Below, piece by piece: positions 24,642-36,989 of a DNA stretch of 64,000 bases. The translations under genes and the position numbers were made by a program. Position 1 is the stretch's first letter, and each line of letters begins with the position of its first letter. The notes under the pieces were generated by a model that had not been told where the DNA came from, did not search any database, and was given only the letters and a program-made list of their open reading frames with translations. This DNA is from Sequoia sempervirens. Lineage: Eukaryota; Streptophyta; Pinopsida; Cupressales; Cupressaceae. The DNA lies in the NCBI GenBank assembly GCA_007258455.2, contig VDFB02344152.1, positions 290,372 to 354,371 on the forward strand, given 5' to 3'.

Positions 24642-26960
24642 AATCAGAGCTTAATAGGACTCAATCCCATGATGTTAAAATTTTCTTAACTCCATTCCCT
24701 TTTTCTATGTCATAACCCTATTTGACCCATTAGTTATAATTGATTTGAGGCATCCTAAATGGATCCCCTAATTGTCTAGAGATACAAAAATCCATAAAAA
24801 GTATAAATATAGGTTATTTCTTATGTTTTCCTTAGTGTTTTACATGTTTATTAGAGTTGTGGAATTTCAAGGGTTCCCTTGTTGACATGCCTTTCCTCTC
24901 GACCTTGACATCTTGGTCCTTTGACAAAATGTTTTCTAAGAACTTGGAATAGATTGTCAAACTTTACCATCCTCGAGTACCATTTCCCTCCAAACCTTTC
25001 CATTTCAACCCTTCGCCAATTTGAAGAATTGCTTAAGTGTTTTGGAGATCCAAAATTGGTCCTACATGCATACCTTCCCATCCAATTCTAATTCCTTAAT
25101 TTTGAAATCATATTTGTATGATGTTGATATCATCCTTTTGTTGGAGTCATGTGCTAACCTATACCTATTTATGTCCCCATAAAATCATGTTGATGTGCTC
25201 ACATGATATCATCTATTCATGCTCCAAAATTTTCTAAGTCTATTGGGCTAGAGAATTAAACCATCCATTTCCTTAGAACCCTTTTCATGCTCCTTCTATG
25301 CCTTGATCTCAAAATATTGAAGTCGTGTTCCTTATTGGGATCCCCTTTCAAATTTCCCCCATTCCACATCCCATTTTGGCATGACTTCCTAGTCACCCTT
25401 GAACCTTGATGTCTTGATTGAATGCATGCAGTATGGATTCTCTATGATCCCTAATAGTTCAAAACTCTTATCATTTTCATAGTAACCCTACCTACCATCC
25501 CAAACTATCCAAAATACCATTAATGCATCTATAGTGTCCACTAACTACCAAATTTGACCCATTGGCATCTAGAAAAAGATTTTAATTAAAAGGCCATGGA
25601 TCTATAGGGACAAAAGAATATAAATTTTAATGACCTAATTAATGTTGTGATTATTATTGTGGAGCTCAATAACTAATATGCTATCTCTAGGTTGCTATTT
25701 TATCAAATTTCCTGAGCTCCTTCATTCTATTTTTTTCCATATTTAGAGGTGTTATTAATGTTGCAAACATTTGTGGCTCTGATCAAAGTTTATCAATAAT
25801 CCTCACATGGATTTCAAACTCATTCATATCTATTTTTATGTGTTTTAAATGCAAATATCATAAGATGATGGTTGCGACCAAAGAGTGATAGGTTTCTTCA
25901 CACCCTCACAATTTTACCATCTTGATGATCTTTTATTTAGTATTGAGAATCACAACGAGACCCATATATACCAAGGCATTATACATTCAAAAGGTTGGTC
26001 ATTGAACCAATTTTTTAGGTGAGAATAGTCTACAAGTTATTCTAGGGCATCAAACTTTGTTAGTTTGATAATAAATGAATGAATGTATCTTGTAGAGTGT
26101 AGAAAGGGTATGAAAATGTATATCTTTTGTAGTAGTATGTCTCCATGGTTGTTTGCCAAGATTTAGGGAAATAATATAAATGCAAGGTAAAAGTACGAAC
26201 TTGTGTCACACTTTTATAAAGGAATTAGCCAACACAAACAAAAAAAATCAACTTCAACAACATAAAGTGGCCTTTATATTTTGAATTTCAAAATGATGTA
26301 AACCATTCAAATGTAAAAATATTGATGAAGTTTATGCTTGTAATTTTTCAAAAAAATTAAAAATTGTTTTGATATTTTTTCATAAATTTAAGAGCAGATT
26401 TTGAATTGCTGAAATTTTTTTAAAAAGTGAGGTCAAGTTGATGTTACAAAAAAAAAGAGAAAACAATTTGATTTTTCCCTTATTTTTTTCCAACTAGATA
26501 ACTTCAATAGCTAATCCATGAAAAAGAATTGATGTATATTTTCCTTATAATAATGTTTTAAAGTCAAACTTACTAGAATTTGATAGTTTTCATATGATGT
26601 CAATTTTTGTCTAATTCTTTTATCATTTTCAAAAAAACAAATTATACCCTTTTGGAGAGGATTCTCTCCTCTAGTGCACCATATATTTTTCTAAATATTT
26701 TAATATATTTTAATATTTTTTTAATTTCTAATCAGTCTCATTTTTTATTATAACAACCTACTTATAATATTTAAAAAACATATTACAACTAATCAAAATA
26801 TAAAAATATATATATTTGGTTTTTCGACTCTAAGCTCTACAAAAGGATATTTAGTTTTTGAAAAAATCATTATGAGTGAAGAAATATTCAGTTCAAGTGG
26901 AAAGTTTCATAAAATTATGAAAAAAAGATGAGGTGGTTGCCAATAGGGATGCCGCATAGA
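24642..26960. other. No recognisable gene
   Basis: This is AT-rich, with no domain seen in any frame. The 76-codon minus-strand frame at 24851-25081 has no recognisable motif. The part from 26400 to 26830 is especially A/T-rich. Confidence 0.4.
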
Positions 26961-26964
26961 TATC

Positions 26965-27212
26965 TTTAGTCGAAACCTTTTCGATCGAAAGCCTTCTAGT
27001 TGAAAGTGTTTCACTCGAAAAAAATTACATGTGAATGAGGAGTAGTTGAAATTTTGAAAGGGAAATTTTTGATTTTATAGTTTTAGGCGAAAGAGTTTCG
27101 CTTGAAACTATATGTCACATATAAGCCACGTAGTTTCAGGTGAAACTATTTCACCTAAAAAAATTTAGGGCAACACCATTTCACTCGAAACTATTTAGTT
27201 GGTTGAAAGTGT
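26965..27212. repeat. Cluster of GAAA/TTTC palindromes
   Basis: Several short perfect palindromes share one theme: TTTCGATCGAAA (26979-26990), GCGAAAGAGTTTCGC (27087-27101), GTTTCGCTTGAAAC (27095-27108), GTTTCAGGTGAAAC (27133-27146) and AGGTGAAACTATTTCACCT (27139-27157). Half-copies such as TTTCACTCGAAAC add to these. This could be the body of a small palindromic transposon or subterminal repeats of a DNA transposon. No gene is present. Confidence 0.6.
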
Positions 27213-27377
27213 TACACAAATATGTGCTTTTACCCTGCAATTGTTTATTTCTTCTTGCCACATTCACTAGAATGAATAAAACTAGGGATTTTTTAATGTG
27301 ATAACACATAATGTGTTACAAATGATTTGTAATAACCATTCCTTTGTTCCATGTGGATCCTTCTACTTCTAGTTATG

Positions 27378-27397
27378 NNNNNNNNNNNNNNNNNNNN
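27378..27397. other. Assembly gap (20 N)
   Basis: Twenty undetermined bases interrupt the sequence. The minus-strand coding-like region of gypsy-B runs up to the gap, so its downstream end is unknown. Confidence 0.99.
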
Positions 27398-29480
27398 AAA
27401 TGTCTTTGTAGTAGTGTTCCATTTCCTGGAGTGCAGCTAGTATCCCCCCATGTCTTCTTGTTGCCAAAGCTTGATTGGGTTTCCAAGTAGCCAACATCTC
27501 CATGGTCTCTTCACCCAACCATCCATTTGATGTCAAGCACCAGAAAAACTCCCCCTCACACTCATGTTGCATAAATGTCAAAATCCTCTTGACCTTTTGT
27601 TCCACTAGAGGATCCAACCCTACAATCAATTGTTGGCCGACCTCCCCCACCTGCTACATGTACGTTCCCATCCTCTGCAACTTTGTCAAGTATCGATGCA
27701 TCAAGCTGAGAAGGTTGTGAGGGTTTAGAGGAGTCATCTAGAAGGGTCCCTCTAACTCATCCTCACTCGACACTACCTCCCCTAGATGTGTTCATCTACG
27801 TCTTTAGGTTGGTTTTGATGGTGAGGGTGTTGTACGGCCTGGCCATGGAGTTATCCATGAGGGTTACTAGGTGATCCCCACTGTCCATGCTACTTGGTGG
27901 CCTGACTCATTAGGTATCGAGACTGTGAGGATAATTTGTCTGAACTATGCTTGTAGTTGTGTGCCCTCTGGCTTCCCACTTGGTTGTGTGCTCAGATGAT
28001 TGTTTAGTGGTGACTGTATGCTCAGTTGAGTACTTTGTTGTGGCTACCGTGTGATCTCCTATGTACTTGGTTGTGGCATACTTGGCTACTGGGATGGTTT
28101 CTCCCAGTGAGTGGCTTCCATCATGGACTTATGTGGAAACTCCCGAGTAGCCTCTAACAGTGGTGGAGGAGTGTCCACTCATGCACCCATCTTTCCCAAC
28201 CAAGCATCCAACACTTCATCCCTTTTTGTCTCTATGTCTAGTGCTATTGCAGCATGTGTTGGTAGGGTTACAATCAATACATGTATTGTCGACACTGTAG
28301 GTATAGGTATCACTGGTTGTCACTCCATTGGAAACTCTACCATGATTTCCTATTCTACCTCTTCTGACCCCATGTCCCTTGCCAAGGAGACTTCCTTTGT
28401 ACTCATGTCTTCATTATCATCGAAAGATAACTCTATTGCCTCTCCTTTACTCGGTGTGTCTCTATCTCCACTCTCATCATCGCCATTCAACCTTGGTGGT
28501 GAGTTATCTACTTGCCTCTTTTTCTTTGGAAATGGTAATGAGTGTGGCACCTCTTCACCAACATTTTGTATGCCAAGGTTGGCCTAGAGAAATATGGTTG
28601 ACCACTTTTCCTCTATTTGTCTGGTTGGCTATAACCTTCCCTAGTTTTTGGGTGGCACCTGGGTGAAGATAGTGTCCAACAACAATCCAATGGCATGTTG
28701 GATCATATAGAATACCTTATGCTTGAGACACATAAACTCCCTGATGCGCTTTGACAACCCCATGGCCCAGTTGTATACTTTTCCTATATGTAGCCCAAGC
28801 ATGAGGCCGATCATCCACACTACTATGTTAGAAGCCCAACTTATCCTCGTGAGTCTACTCTTGATAATGTCAAGTAGACACTTCCACTCGACATTGTCAA
28901 AAAAACTCTTCTATAAACCCCTATTTCATGTGCTTTATATGTTGTTTCATTCTTGTTGCATGAGATTGGACCTGCATAGTCTTTCCACCAAGTTCTCCTT
29001 CATTTGCGTGGACATTTTTCTGGGTAGCTTTGCATTCAAAGCCCCTCGGAAGGGAATCCTGAATACTCATGTAAACTCAAGAGCCCCATACAATATATTC
29101 ACTTGGAAGCCTCTATAATTTATGACTGACTTGTGACTATGTCAATCATAGTGTATAAGCATCTGCCTACAGTAAGGCTCAAATTCACTCGCATTGAAAA
29201 ATGGAATTTCCATCACCTTATCCACATGTGCATTCTTTAGTGCCTTCATGATATGAACGTCTAATGTTGCAAGCCACCAAGAATGGAATTTTGCACCACT
29301 CAAGCTCTCCTAGGTAATGTTATCAAGAGTAACTATATCATCACCTACTCTTGTCATCACCATGCCCCCCTACTATTTTCGGTTGGATTATCTAAAACTT
29401 CTTGCCTCTACTACCATCAAGACCATTCCAGAATGACTCTCCCATTAGCACCTCAGCTATATAAATCGGATGTCATGCCA
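27398..29480 (-). pseudogene. Unassigned second ORF beyond gypsy-B pol
   Basis: The minus strand reads as one decayed protein over about 2 kb. It begins near 29270 with LATLDVHIMKALKNAHVDKV and EIPFFNASEFEPYCRQML, then NILYGALEFT, then MSTQMKENLVERLCRSNLMQ. Next comes an acidic segment (RQVDNSPPRLNGDDESGDRD, ELSFDDNEDMSTKE), then a 12-residue repeat (ATTKYIGDHTV / ATTKYSTEHTV, about 27990-28090), and finally VEQKVKRILTFMQHECEGEF and LATWKPNQALATRRHG next to the gap. I do not recognise it. It resembles the unnamed ORFs found near plant Tat-type gypsy elements. Stops and frame changes are frequent. Plus-strand frames here are shadows. Confidence 0.45.
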
Positions 29481-30554
29481 TAATAATTGTCTCAGGTCTT
29501 GGCTGTACTCCCTTCCAATTTCTCTTGGTCATGTCATTCTTTGTTTCACAGTGTGATTTTCTTCATGCTTATCATTTGTACTTTTAATTGCTCACCTCAT
29601 ACTTGTACCTTCACCCTATGTATGACTTTTCTTTCCTTTATGATTTCTTGCTTTGTACTATGTATGACACTCTTGGCTTTTAGATTTTGTATGGTCTCTT
29701 GTGGATTTGGTGTATGATCCTCCCTTAGATATTTTGGTTCACCCTCTTCAAAATCGTGTTGTGCAAGCTCCTATGTGGTGTTTTCCTTTTGTCTTGTGTC
29801 TTTTCTCTTGTCAACGTACTCTTATCCTTGGCGTACTAGTTTCCCCCTTCTAGCATCTTTTGCAATCTTTACTGGATCTCCCTACACCCTTCTGTGATTT
29901 CCTTTAGTTTTCACCTGGTGCTTTTCTTGTCTTTCCATGCGGGTCTTTGTACTTTGCATATCGTGCTATTTTCACCTTAGTCTTGGCTTACTAGGTAATC
30001 ATATTTATAGTCCCTTTGTCTTGCAAATTTTTTAAGTTCCTTTCCTGCGGTTATGCATCATACGACAACCTTTGTATGCTAGTTCCTTTATGAAATCTTA
30101 CGCTAGTGCCTTTATGAGATCGTATGTGCTTCTTGATTGAAATTATTTTCTCATATGGATTTGGTTTGGTTGATTTGGACTTAAGTTCTTTGTTGGATTT
30201 CTCTCTTGGACACTTTCTCATATGCATCTCTCTCTCCACTTTTGTTCTTGTCTCTTGCCATCCAACCTCTATACAAGAGTGCCCCCAACACGTCGTACGA
30301 TTTTCTCTTTGGATCGTACGGACTCGGGTCATACACCTTGTTTGCTATCTTCCCTCCCTATATATAGACTTACTTGTGTTCTTGCATATTTTTTTTTTTG
30401 TTGAGAGTATGTTCCTTTGGTTCCTTTTGATGCTCACGTGGTCATACAATGTATGGGTTTATGTTTAGAACTTTTCACCGAACTTTATTTCCCTTGGCCG
30501 ATGCCTTGAATGGTTTATATGGTCATACAGTCCCTTTTTTGTTTAATATATGGA
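29481..30554. other. No recognisable gene
   Basis: This is CT-rich on the plus strand with scattered short open frames on both strands. None has a recognisable domain. It lies between two coding-like blocks on the minus strand and may be an untranslated part of gypsy-B or an insertion. Confidence 0.35.
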
Positions 30555-30850
30555 CTTTAATATTTCCCACCTTATTTTTTAATACCTCCTTTCTCACTTC
30601 TTTATTTTTTCTCTCTTCACTTATACTTTTTTCTCCTCGTATTTTCTTTTTTTCTAATTTTTTATTCTCTCTTCCTTTTTATTTTTCTCAATTTTCCCAT
30701 TTTTTCTAGTTTACAACTCCATTCTAATTTTTTCATTTTTTAACTCCTCTCTCTTCAATTTCTTTTTTTATAATATTAATTTTCTCTCCCCTCCCCTTCA
30801 TTTTTTCTCTTCAAATCTCTAATTTCATCACCTTTTCAAACTCTCAATTC
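30555..30850 (-). repeat. ~290 bp polypurine/polypyrimidine tract
   Basis: The plus strand is about four-fifths C+T over roughly 290 bases (for example TTCTCTCCCCTCCCCTTCAT), so the minus strand, the sense strand of gypsy-B, is A/G-rich. An ordinary polypurine tract is 10-20 bases, so this is far longer. It may be a simple-sequence expansion. Confidence 0.6.
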
Positions 30851-31600
30851 TAAGGCATAATGCCATTTACACATGAATGCAAGTCGTTTATAGCATTTTT
30901 CTTCACAACAAGTACCCATAAATTTCAAATCAAACCATTTATCTACCAAAGAGTAGGGTTCTATACCTTTGAAGCTCTTGTCGATGTACCATCTATTGTA
31001 TTGTTGGTACCATGTAACCTTTTCTCCATCCTTTGTAAGTGGCCCAGCTAGGTTGCACACAACTCACCATAGTCCCTTTATCATCACCACCTTCAATGTA
31101 TTCATATGATTTTCCTTCATGTACTTCATTAAGTCATTGTTCTACCCATCAAAATGAGAAATAAAGGTGTCTTTGGTCATTATTATTGTCTTGAGGCATG
31201 GTCCAACCTTTTCTACATATGCATTCTAGTCCTCATCATTCCATCATTCTTCTTCATCACTTTCACTTTGTTCTCATTCCCTCTCTTTTGCAGCCTACTC
31301 TTCCTTCTCTCTCTAGGATTCCTTGTTTAAATCTTTGACTAAGTATCCCCTCCTTATTCCCTTGTATGGGACCTAGTATTTCCAGTGTCCCCACACCCAT
31401 CGCCAAAGAGCAGATGTTCTTAACAAAGTGTTTGTTAGATGCTTGTGTACTTGAGGCAATGCAATGCCTTCTACCCTTTTTCTTGCAAGTCTTTCCTACA
31501 TGATATTTTCTCCCACGGGTGCAACCCAGTCTTCCTCGGTAACATATTGGTTGTCGCCTATACCCTAGTCTTGTTCTTCCATGGCTTCCTCCCTTTGTAC
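30836..31600 (-). pseudogene. Unassigned coding-like block after gypsy-B pol
   Basis: The minus strand gives an acidic, broken segment (SESDEEE, NDED) followed by a readable 74-codon frame, 30836-31060, with NLAGPLTKDGEKVTWYQQYN, FKGIEPYSLVDKWFDLKFMG and CYKRLAFMCKWHYALEL. The composition looks like real protein but I do not recognise it. It lies between the end of pol and the block at 27398-29480, where plant Athila/Tat-type elements can carry an extra ORF. Confidence 0.4.
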
Positions 31601-31603
31601 AAA

Positions 31604-31810
31604 TCATTCTTCCTTTGTTGCATATTCGAGCATGTCGATTTGCACTAGTTCTTCCCTTCTTTCCTTGTATGGTTTGAGCTTTGGCTCATTGATGGCGTTT
31701 GGTAGCAATGTTCCATCTAAATTTTCCAACTTTACTGCTCCATTATCACTAGAATTTTGATTAGAATGAATGGCTGAATGAACAGACACGACGATGTTTA
31801 TCGTACACAA
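31604..31810 (-). pseudogene. gypsy-B pol C-terminus
   Basis: The 68-codon frame includes NGAVKLENLDGTLLPNAINE and LKPYKERREE. This corresponds to the conserved end of plant gypsy pol (G.V.L....G.....N...LK.Y), downstream of the integrase core. Confidence 0.65.
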
Positions 31811-32760
31811 TTTCTATTTGCGCCGCTGGTCGCCCATCATGCCATCATCACTCTTCATTCATCAAGCTTGTTGATAGAATCCAATTCCCAAAGGCCTCCA
31901 TGTCATCCAATTTGTTCTCGACCGCTATCCTTAGGCTCGATACCATGTACTCCATTGGAAAAATTGCTTCTTGTCGTACATCAACTAGAATGGTGTGTGC
32001 CCTGTCATGACCTTGTACGTCGTACGATATGCCCATAGTATGACTGGTAATCTCTCCTCCCAGTCAACATCTTCCATGTTGGACGACTTGTGAATGATGA
32101 ACACTAGTACTTTGTTTGTAGACTTTGCTCGATTGTTGGCTCTCAGGTAGTACAAACTTGATAGGTTGTGGAATATCGAGAACTCTATCATCATCAACTA
32201 TATAAAGTGGTTAACAAAGTGCCCTACTAGGTTACTAGTGATTTGGATTGGAATGTTGTACCATGTCACTATTTTTTCATAGATGAATCTCATCGTACTC
32301 TATGTGGTGTTGTCTACTAATGCTCGAGCCTCACCCCACTTCGCCAAGTATTCAATAGCCACGACTATGTATCGACATCGATGTAACTAGCTCACTTTTA
32401 GGAGCCCAATGAAGTCTAGTCCTCAATGTCTGAACAAATTTTGTGGTTGGGATGAAAATAGTGGCATATAGTCTTGCTTGAGAGGCTTCCCCACTCTCTA
32501 GCACATGTCACAACCTATCACCCACTCTTGGGAATTTGTATGTATCATCAACCAGCATAATCCTACCAAAAGAACTTTCCTTATTTTGGTGTTGGGTCCC
32601 ATATGCCATCCATCTAGGCCTTCATGTGCCTCTTTTAGTATTCCCAAAATCTCTTCCTCCATCACACATCACCTTAATATTTGATCTGGCCCCATATTAT
32701 ATAGTAGCTTGTTGATGAGCTGGAAGGTTTTTCTTTTTAGTATGAGCTTCCTTCATTCAA
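31811..32760 (-). pseudogene. gypsy-B integrase
   Basis: Minus-strand pieces include the zinc-binding side (EAHEGLDGWHMG), the first catalytic aspartate context GLDFIG, RYIVVAIEYLAKWGEARAL, ITSNLVGHFVN, and YLRANNRAKSTNKVLVF followed by WEERLPVILWAYRTTYKVMT. In functional relatives the second motif carries D where this copy has N (ITSN), and the third carries E where this copy has K (RAK). Both are G-to-A changes on the sense strand. The DDE triad is therefore broken and the enzyme cannot act. Confidence 0.8.
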
Positions 32761-33330
32761 CTAGAGGCATCTCCTTCAAAAATGTCAATGTTGACAGGTA
32801 CCCACCAATCTTCTCATACCATGGAGGAAGTGTTGCAATCTGGAATAAGTGAGCATTCATAAAGTCTTCATTTACTCCACCCTTAGCGGGTTCGCTGGAT
32901 TGGATTCTTAATAGCTGGTCAGCAATCACATGGCTTTTTCCTAGATATACGATGATTGTAAACATGAATTCTTGTAGTAACAACAACCATCGACTTAATC
33001 TCCCTTGTATTATAGGTTTTTTCACCAAGTACATCAGGGCTTGGTAGTCCACGTAGAATATGAAGGGTGTTGCTAAGAGGTAGTGTCTAAATTTTTTGCA
33101 CCGTGTACACCATTCTAAGGGTGTCTTTTTCTATTGTACTGTAATTTTTTTCTGCCTTTGATAATAGATGACTGGTAAAGAATACTGGATGATCTAGTCC
33201 TTGTATTCTCACTTGCACCAATGTCACCCTGATTGCATAATTTGAGGCATCAGCATGTACATGAAACTCTTTGTTCCATTCAAGGTAAACCAATATTGGT
33301 GAACTGATCAATCATACCTTTAACTCATTG
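32753..33330 (-). pseudogene. gypsy-B RNase H
   Basis: Two frames, 33087-33311 and 32753-33052, cover the domain. The first has FHVHADASNYAIRVTLVQ, matching the first catalytic aspartate (V.(A/V)DAS), and then HLLSKAEKNYSTIEKDTLRM with the catalytic glutamate region. The second has VDYQALMYLVKKPIIQGRLS and then WLLLLQEFMFTIIV, matching (T/V)D...L.YL..K....GR...W...LQEF. A frame change near 33070 separates them. Confidence 0.8.
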
Positions 33331-33489
33331 AATGCCTTCTCTTGCTCATCCTCCCACACAAATGACTGTCCTTTACTCATGAGTTTGTCAAGTGGGTAGG
33401 AAATCTATGCAAAATTCTTGATGAATCTTTAGTAATACCCCACGTGTCTAAGGAAGGATTTGACTCCAGTGGCATTCTGTGGGGCCTCC

Positions 33490-34170
33490 ATCTATATGAT
33501 AACCCTTAACTTGTTTCTGTCCATCTTCAATTTGGCCTTACAGACAATGTGTCCCAAAAAAATTCCTTGCGGTACCATGAATCCGCACTTTTTTGGGTTC
33601 AAGGCTAGCCAAGCTACCCTACACCTCTCCATACATTCTTTGAGTAATTTCATATGCTTTTCCTTATCATTGTAGATTGAGAAATCATCCAAAAATGCCT
33701 TGAAGTTTTTGATTGACATCTTGTAAAAAATATGTAGAATTATTTTTTGAAAAGTGGTTGACATGTTACACAACCCGAACAACATTTGATTATACATGTA
33801 CTCTCCATCTTCCACCATGAATTTTTTCTTTAATTTGTCTTCTTCAACAATGATTATTTGGTTATATCCAAAGAACTATCCATAAATGAGTACATTTTGT
33901 GTCTGGCTACCTCCTCTAGGGTTGTGTCAGTGAATGGAATTGGAAATAGGTCTTTGATTGTTACCACGTTCAAGCACTAGAAGTCCACACATCTGGATCT
34001 ACTATGACTCCTTTTTTAGCGAGATGACGATTGGTGTCACCCAATCACTGACTTCCACCTTGAATATAATGTATGCTTCCAACATCTTTTCAATCTAATC
34101 TTGTACCTTGGCAACATAATTTTTGTTCATCCTATAAGGTCTCTTTCGTATGGATTGTGTTTTTGGTACT
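33490..34170 (-). pseudogene. gypsy-B reverse transcriptase
   Basis: N-terminal segments near 34095-34170 read RLVPKTQSIRKRPYRMNKNY, and further on comes WVTPIVISLKK. The 108-codon frame 33492-33818 holds MLFGLCNMSTTFQKI and FLDDFSIY, so the catalytic DD pair is kept. It then reads LNPKKCGFMVPQGIFLGHIV. Between about 33830 and 34060 the frame is broken by stops and shifts. Confidence 0.85.
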
Positions 34171-34760
34171 AGACGGATCCTATGTACGCACAACTCTGGT
34201 GATATACCTTTCAGATCTTTGTACATCCAAGTGAAGGAATCTTTGTACTCCATAAAATTCTTGAACATTGTGGCCTTCAGTATGGGATCCAAGTCATCAC
34301 CGATGGGGATTGTCTTAGGGTCCTCCTCTCTGAGATTCACCTTCTTCAATGTCAGTTCCTCATACTTGATTAACTTGTTGTGTTCGAACTTATGGTATGG
34401 TGTTTCATCCAATTCTGCTACTCCTTCCCTATATTCTTCATACTCTAGTGGGAATGACTTACTAGTCATACCTTTTTCCTCTTCTTCTTCTATCTCCTCG
34501 ACTTGTAGCATGTTGCATTTAGGGTGAAAAACCTCATAATCCTCCATTTTCCAGTGAAACGGGTCATTCAAAGAGCTTGTCTCATCTTCTAAGAAACTCT
34601 CAAGTTCAAGTATTCCCTCATCATTTGGCTCCATCGCCTTCCTCCCTTTGTCCATGTCTAACTCTCCCCTATCTGATTCTGACTCGAAAGATGTCAGTTC
34701 TTCACTGACAGCTTGGTTTTTCAAGTTGATGGCGTACTTCCTCCCATCTCTCTCAATCAA
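34095..34760 (-). pseudogene. gypsy-B acidic linker between protease and RT
   Basis: This is an open frame of 221 codons. It starts MIERDGRKYAINLKNQAVSE, the C-terminal end of the protease region. It continues through a strongly acidic stretch (LDMDKGRKAMEPNDEGILEL, EEIEEEEEKG) and ends in the RT entry sequence HRIRLVPKTQSIRKRPYRMN. Such acidic protease-RT linkers are seen in plant Tat/Athila-type elements. It is the best preserved part of gypsy-B. Confidence 0.7.
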
Positions 34761-34779
34761 GAGTGTATTTCACTTCCAA

Positions 34780-35105
34780 TTATGATTTTCCTTGGTAGAA
34801 ATAAGCCATCGTCTCCCCAACAATTTTTCATATGCCTTCTTCTCTAGAGGGATGACAAAAAAATTCAATACGAACCGTTGCGTGCCAATGAGTACTTTTT
34901 GCGCCCTTAGTGTACCGAGAGGTTTGATGCCATGTTGATCCGTGCCTACAAGGTGAAATGTGGGGGGATAGAGAGTTGGCTTCCCTAGTCACTTCCAATT
35001 TTCCTCTGGTTGTATGTTCACTCTAGAGCCTCCATTGACGATGGTGTTGAATATTTTCCTCCCCATGATCTCCATCTATACAATGGTAGGCTTCCTCCTG
35101 ACATT
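34780..35105 (-). pseudogene. gypsy-B protease
   Basis: The minus-strand reading includes TIVNGGSRVNIQPEENWK, then a GKPTLYPPTFHLVGTDQHGI-type stretch and GTLRAQKVLIGTQRFVLNFF. In related elements the active site is (I/V)(V/D)DGGS.VN; here the aspartate codon reads N (AAT), so activity is lost. The downstream wording is otherwise well preserved. Confidence 0.7.
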
Positions 35106-35218
35106 CACTATGAGTAGAATGGGGTTTGGGGCCTCTCCTGTTGGTTGTGTCGTACTCTCTATTGGGCCCTCCTGATGGTTTATGTTGTCTTTGACAACCT
35201 TAGTGAGTGCTAACCTTA

Positions 35219-35560
35219 ATTGGGGCATGTTTACAGAAGTTCTATTTCTTTGATAGGTACGGTTGTCCTGAGCACCTTTTGTACGATTTTTTTCTTAGAT
35301 TCCAATTGCAATGGTGTACTAGTCACCTTGGAGGTTCTTTGTTCCTTTTCCATTGCCTCTTCCACTTCTTCCTTGGCCTCTTTGATTCTTTTCTTTTTCA
35401 TACGAGGGTTTGGATATATTGCTTTCTTCATTTGTGCTCTTGTGATTGCCAAGACCTCCTCGTTGGCTACCTCTGACATATTTATGCCCTTTTGCTTCGA
35501 GCAATCGGTATCCTTGTGATCACCCAGTCCACACCACTTTCAAAGTCTTCCTCCCGTACC
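35219..35560 (-). pseudogene. gypsy-B gag-protease linker
   Basis: A frame of 82 codons starts MSEVANEEVLAITRAQMKKA and is followed by a lysine/glutamate-rich stretch and VPIKEIELL. EVLA(V/I)TRAQ and VPI.EI.LL are recurrent wording in plant gypsy polyproteins between the second zinc knuckle and the protease. The charged middle is probably helical. Confidence 0.6.
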
Positions 35561-35839
35561 TTGATTGTTTTGGCACTCCCTAGTGAAGTGACCTCATTCA
35601 TTGCACTTTCAACATTGTATCATGGTTATACCCTTACTATCATACTAGATCTTGCTTCTTGGTGTATTGTTATTATTTCTTCAATTGTTGTGGTAATCGT
35701 TAGGTGATGTATTTTTACTTAGAGCCTTTGGTGGTGTGGTCGGCGTAGTTGGTGCGGTTGACTATTCCCCCTATGCAAAGAATACTAGCAAACTTCTCGA
35801 CTTTAGGTTGTACGGGAACTCCTTGATGGGGTGTCACAT

Positions 35840-36985
35840 AACTTGGCAGATGTCACATAACAACTTCAGGAAATTCGCCTTGGAATGACCTTTTGTTTTA
35901 TACTCAGTACACCATAATTCCTTGGACTCCTTTGAACTCTCCTTGTCAGCCTTTAGCTCCATCATCCTCATCATATCCCATCAGAGAACTTGTACATTCT
36001 TTGACTCATCTTTGTTGCTCTCCTTTGTAATATCATCATCATTATTTTTCTTCTTCCCTCGTGATTATTTCTTGTTCCCACTCTTGATGTCCATCGCATA
36101 GTTGTAGGCTTCCGCGTATAACAATGGAGGTAACACCTTCATTTATTTCCATAGGGAGGGAAGTAGTCCTTCAATGAACCACCATTTCTTTAAGTCATTT
36201 GTTGGCTATGTCTCCAAATTCACCAACAACTCCTTGAATCTACGATTGTAGGCTCGTACGTTCTCATTCTTTCCTTGCTTCATGTTATATATTTTTTCCA
36301 CAATTTCATTGTCAACCTTAAGAAGTTTGAACTCCTTATCAAATGCTCTTTTGAGTAATCACCATGAGACTTTATTTTTTGTATCTAGTTTCATGTACCA
36401 ATCTATGGTGATGCTTCTTAGCATCATTGGGAATGCTTGTAGCCACTAATCCACATTGTCTTGCCCATTTTCTATCCATATTGTCTTGCACATTTTGCAA
36501 TGATGTATGGGATCCTCAGAACCATTCCTTGTGAACTTCGACAACTTTTTCCTTTCGGATGCTGGTGGAGTCATCATGCTTCTTCCCCAATACCCTCCTT
36601 GTATGTTGGACCTGACTAGGCTATTTCTCCCCTGATGTTTCAATGCCTCACTTGCACTCTCAGCCATGTATGGGTTGACAACACATCCCCTCTCAGCGTC
36701 CTTTGCACCTTGAGTATCCTAGGGTTCATACCGATTCTCCCTTTACCTTGGAGTCTTTGGCCCAAATGCTCTAATCCTTGGTCCTTAGTCGCCTGATATG
36801 GACAACTCTCGAGTGTGGCTTATACTGTTTTCAAGTTCTTTTAAAAGTTCATTTTCATCATTTTTTGTTTTTTCTTTGTCTATTGTCGACGATGTCTTGA
36901 AAGTTCCTTCATCACTTTCCTTGTTAAGCTTTTGGTGTAACTTAACAATAGATTGATTTATTTCATTAAGGTCTTCATTCATTTT
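35840..36985 (-). pseudogene. gypsy-B gag
   Basis: The first piece, 36785-36982, is charged and probably coiled (NEINQSIVKLHQKLNKESDE). The capsid part reads KFTRNGSEDPIHHCKMCKTI, MMLRSITIDWYMKLDTKNKV and EKIYNMKQGKNENVRAYNRR. At about 35846-35918 it ends in LWCTEYKTKGHSKANFLK and LLCDICQV, zinc knuckles in which two cysteines have become Y and F. Four or more stops interrupt the frame. Confidence 0.75.
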
Positions 36986-36989
36986 TGTA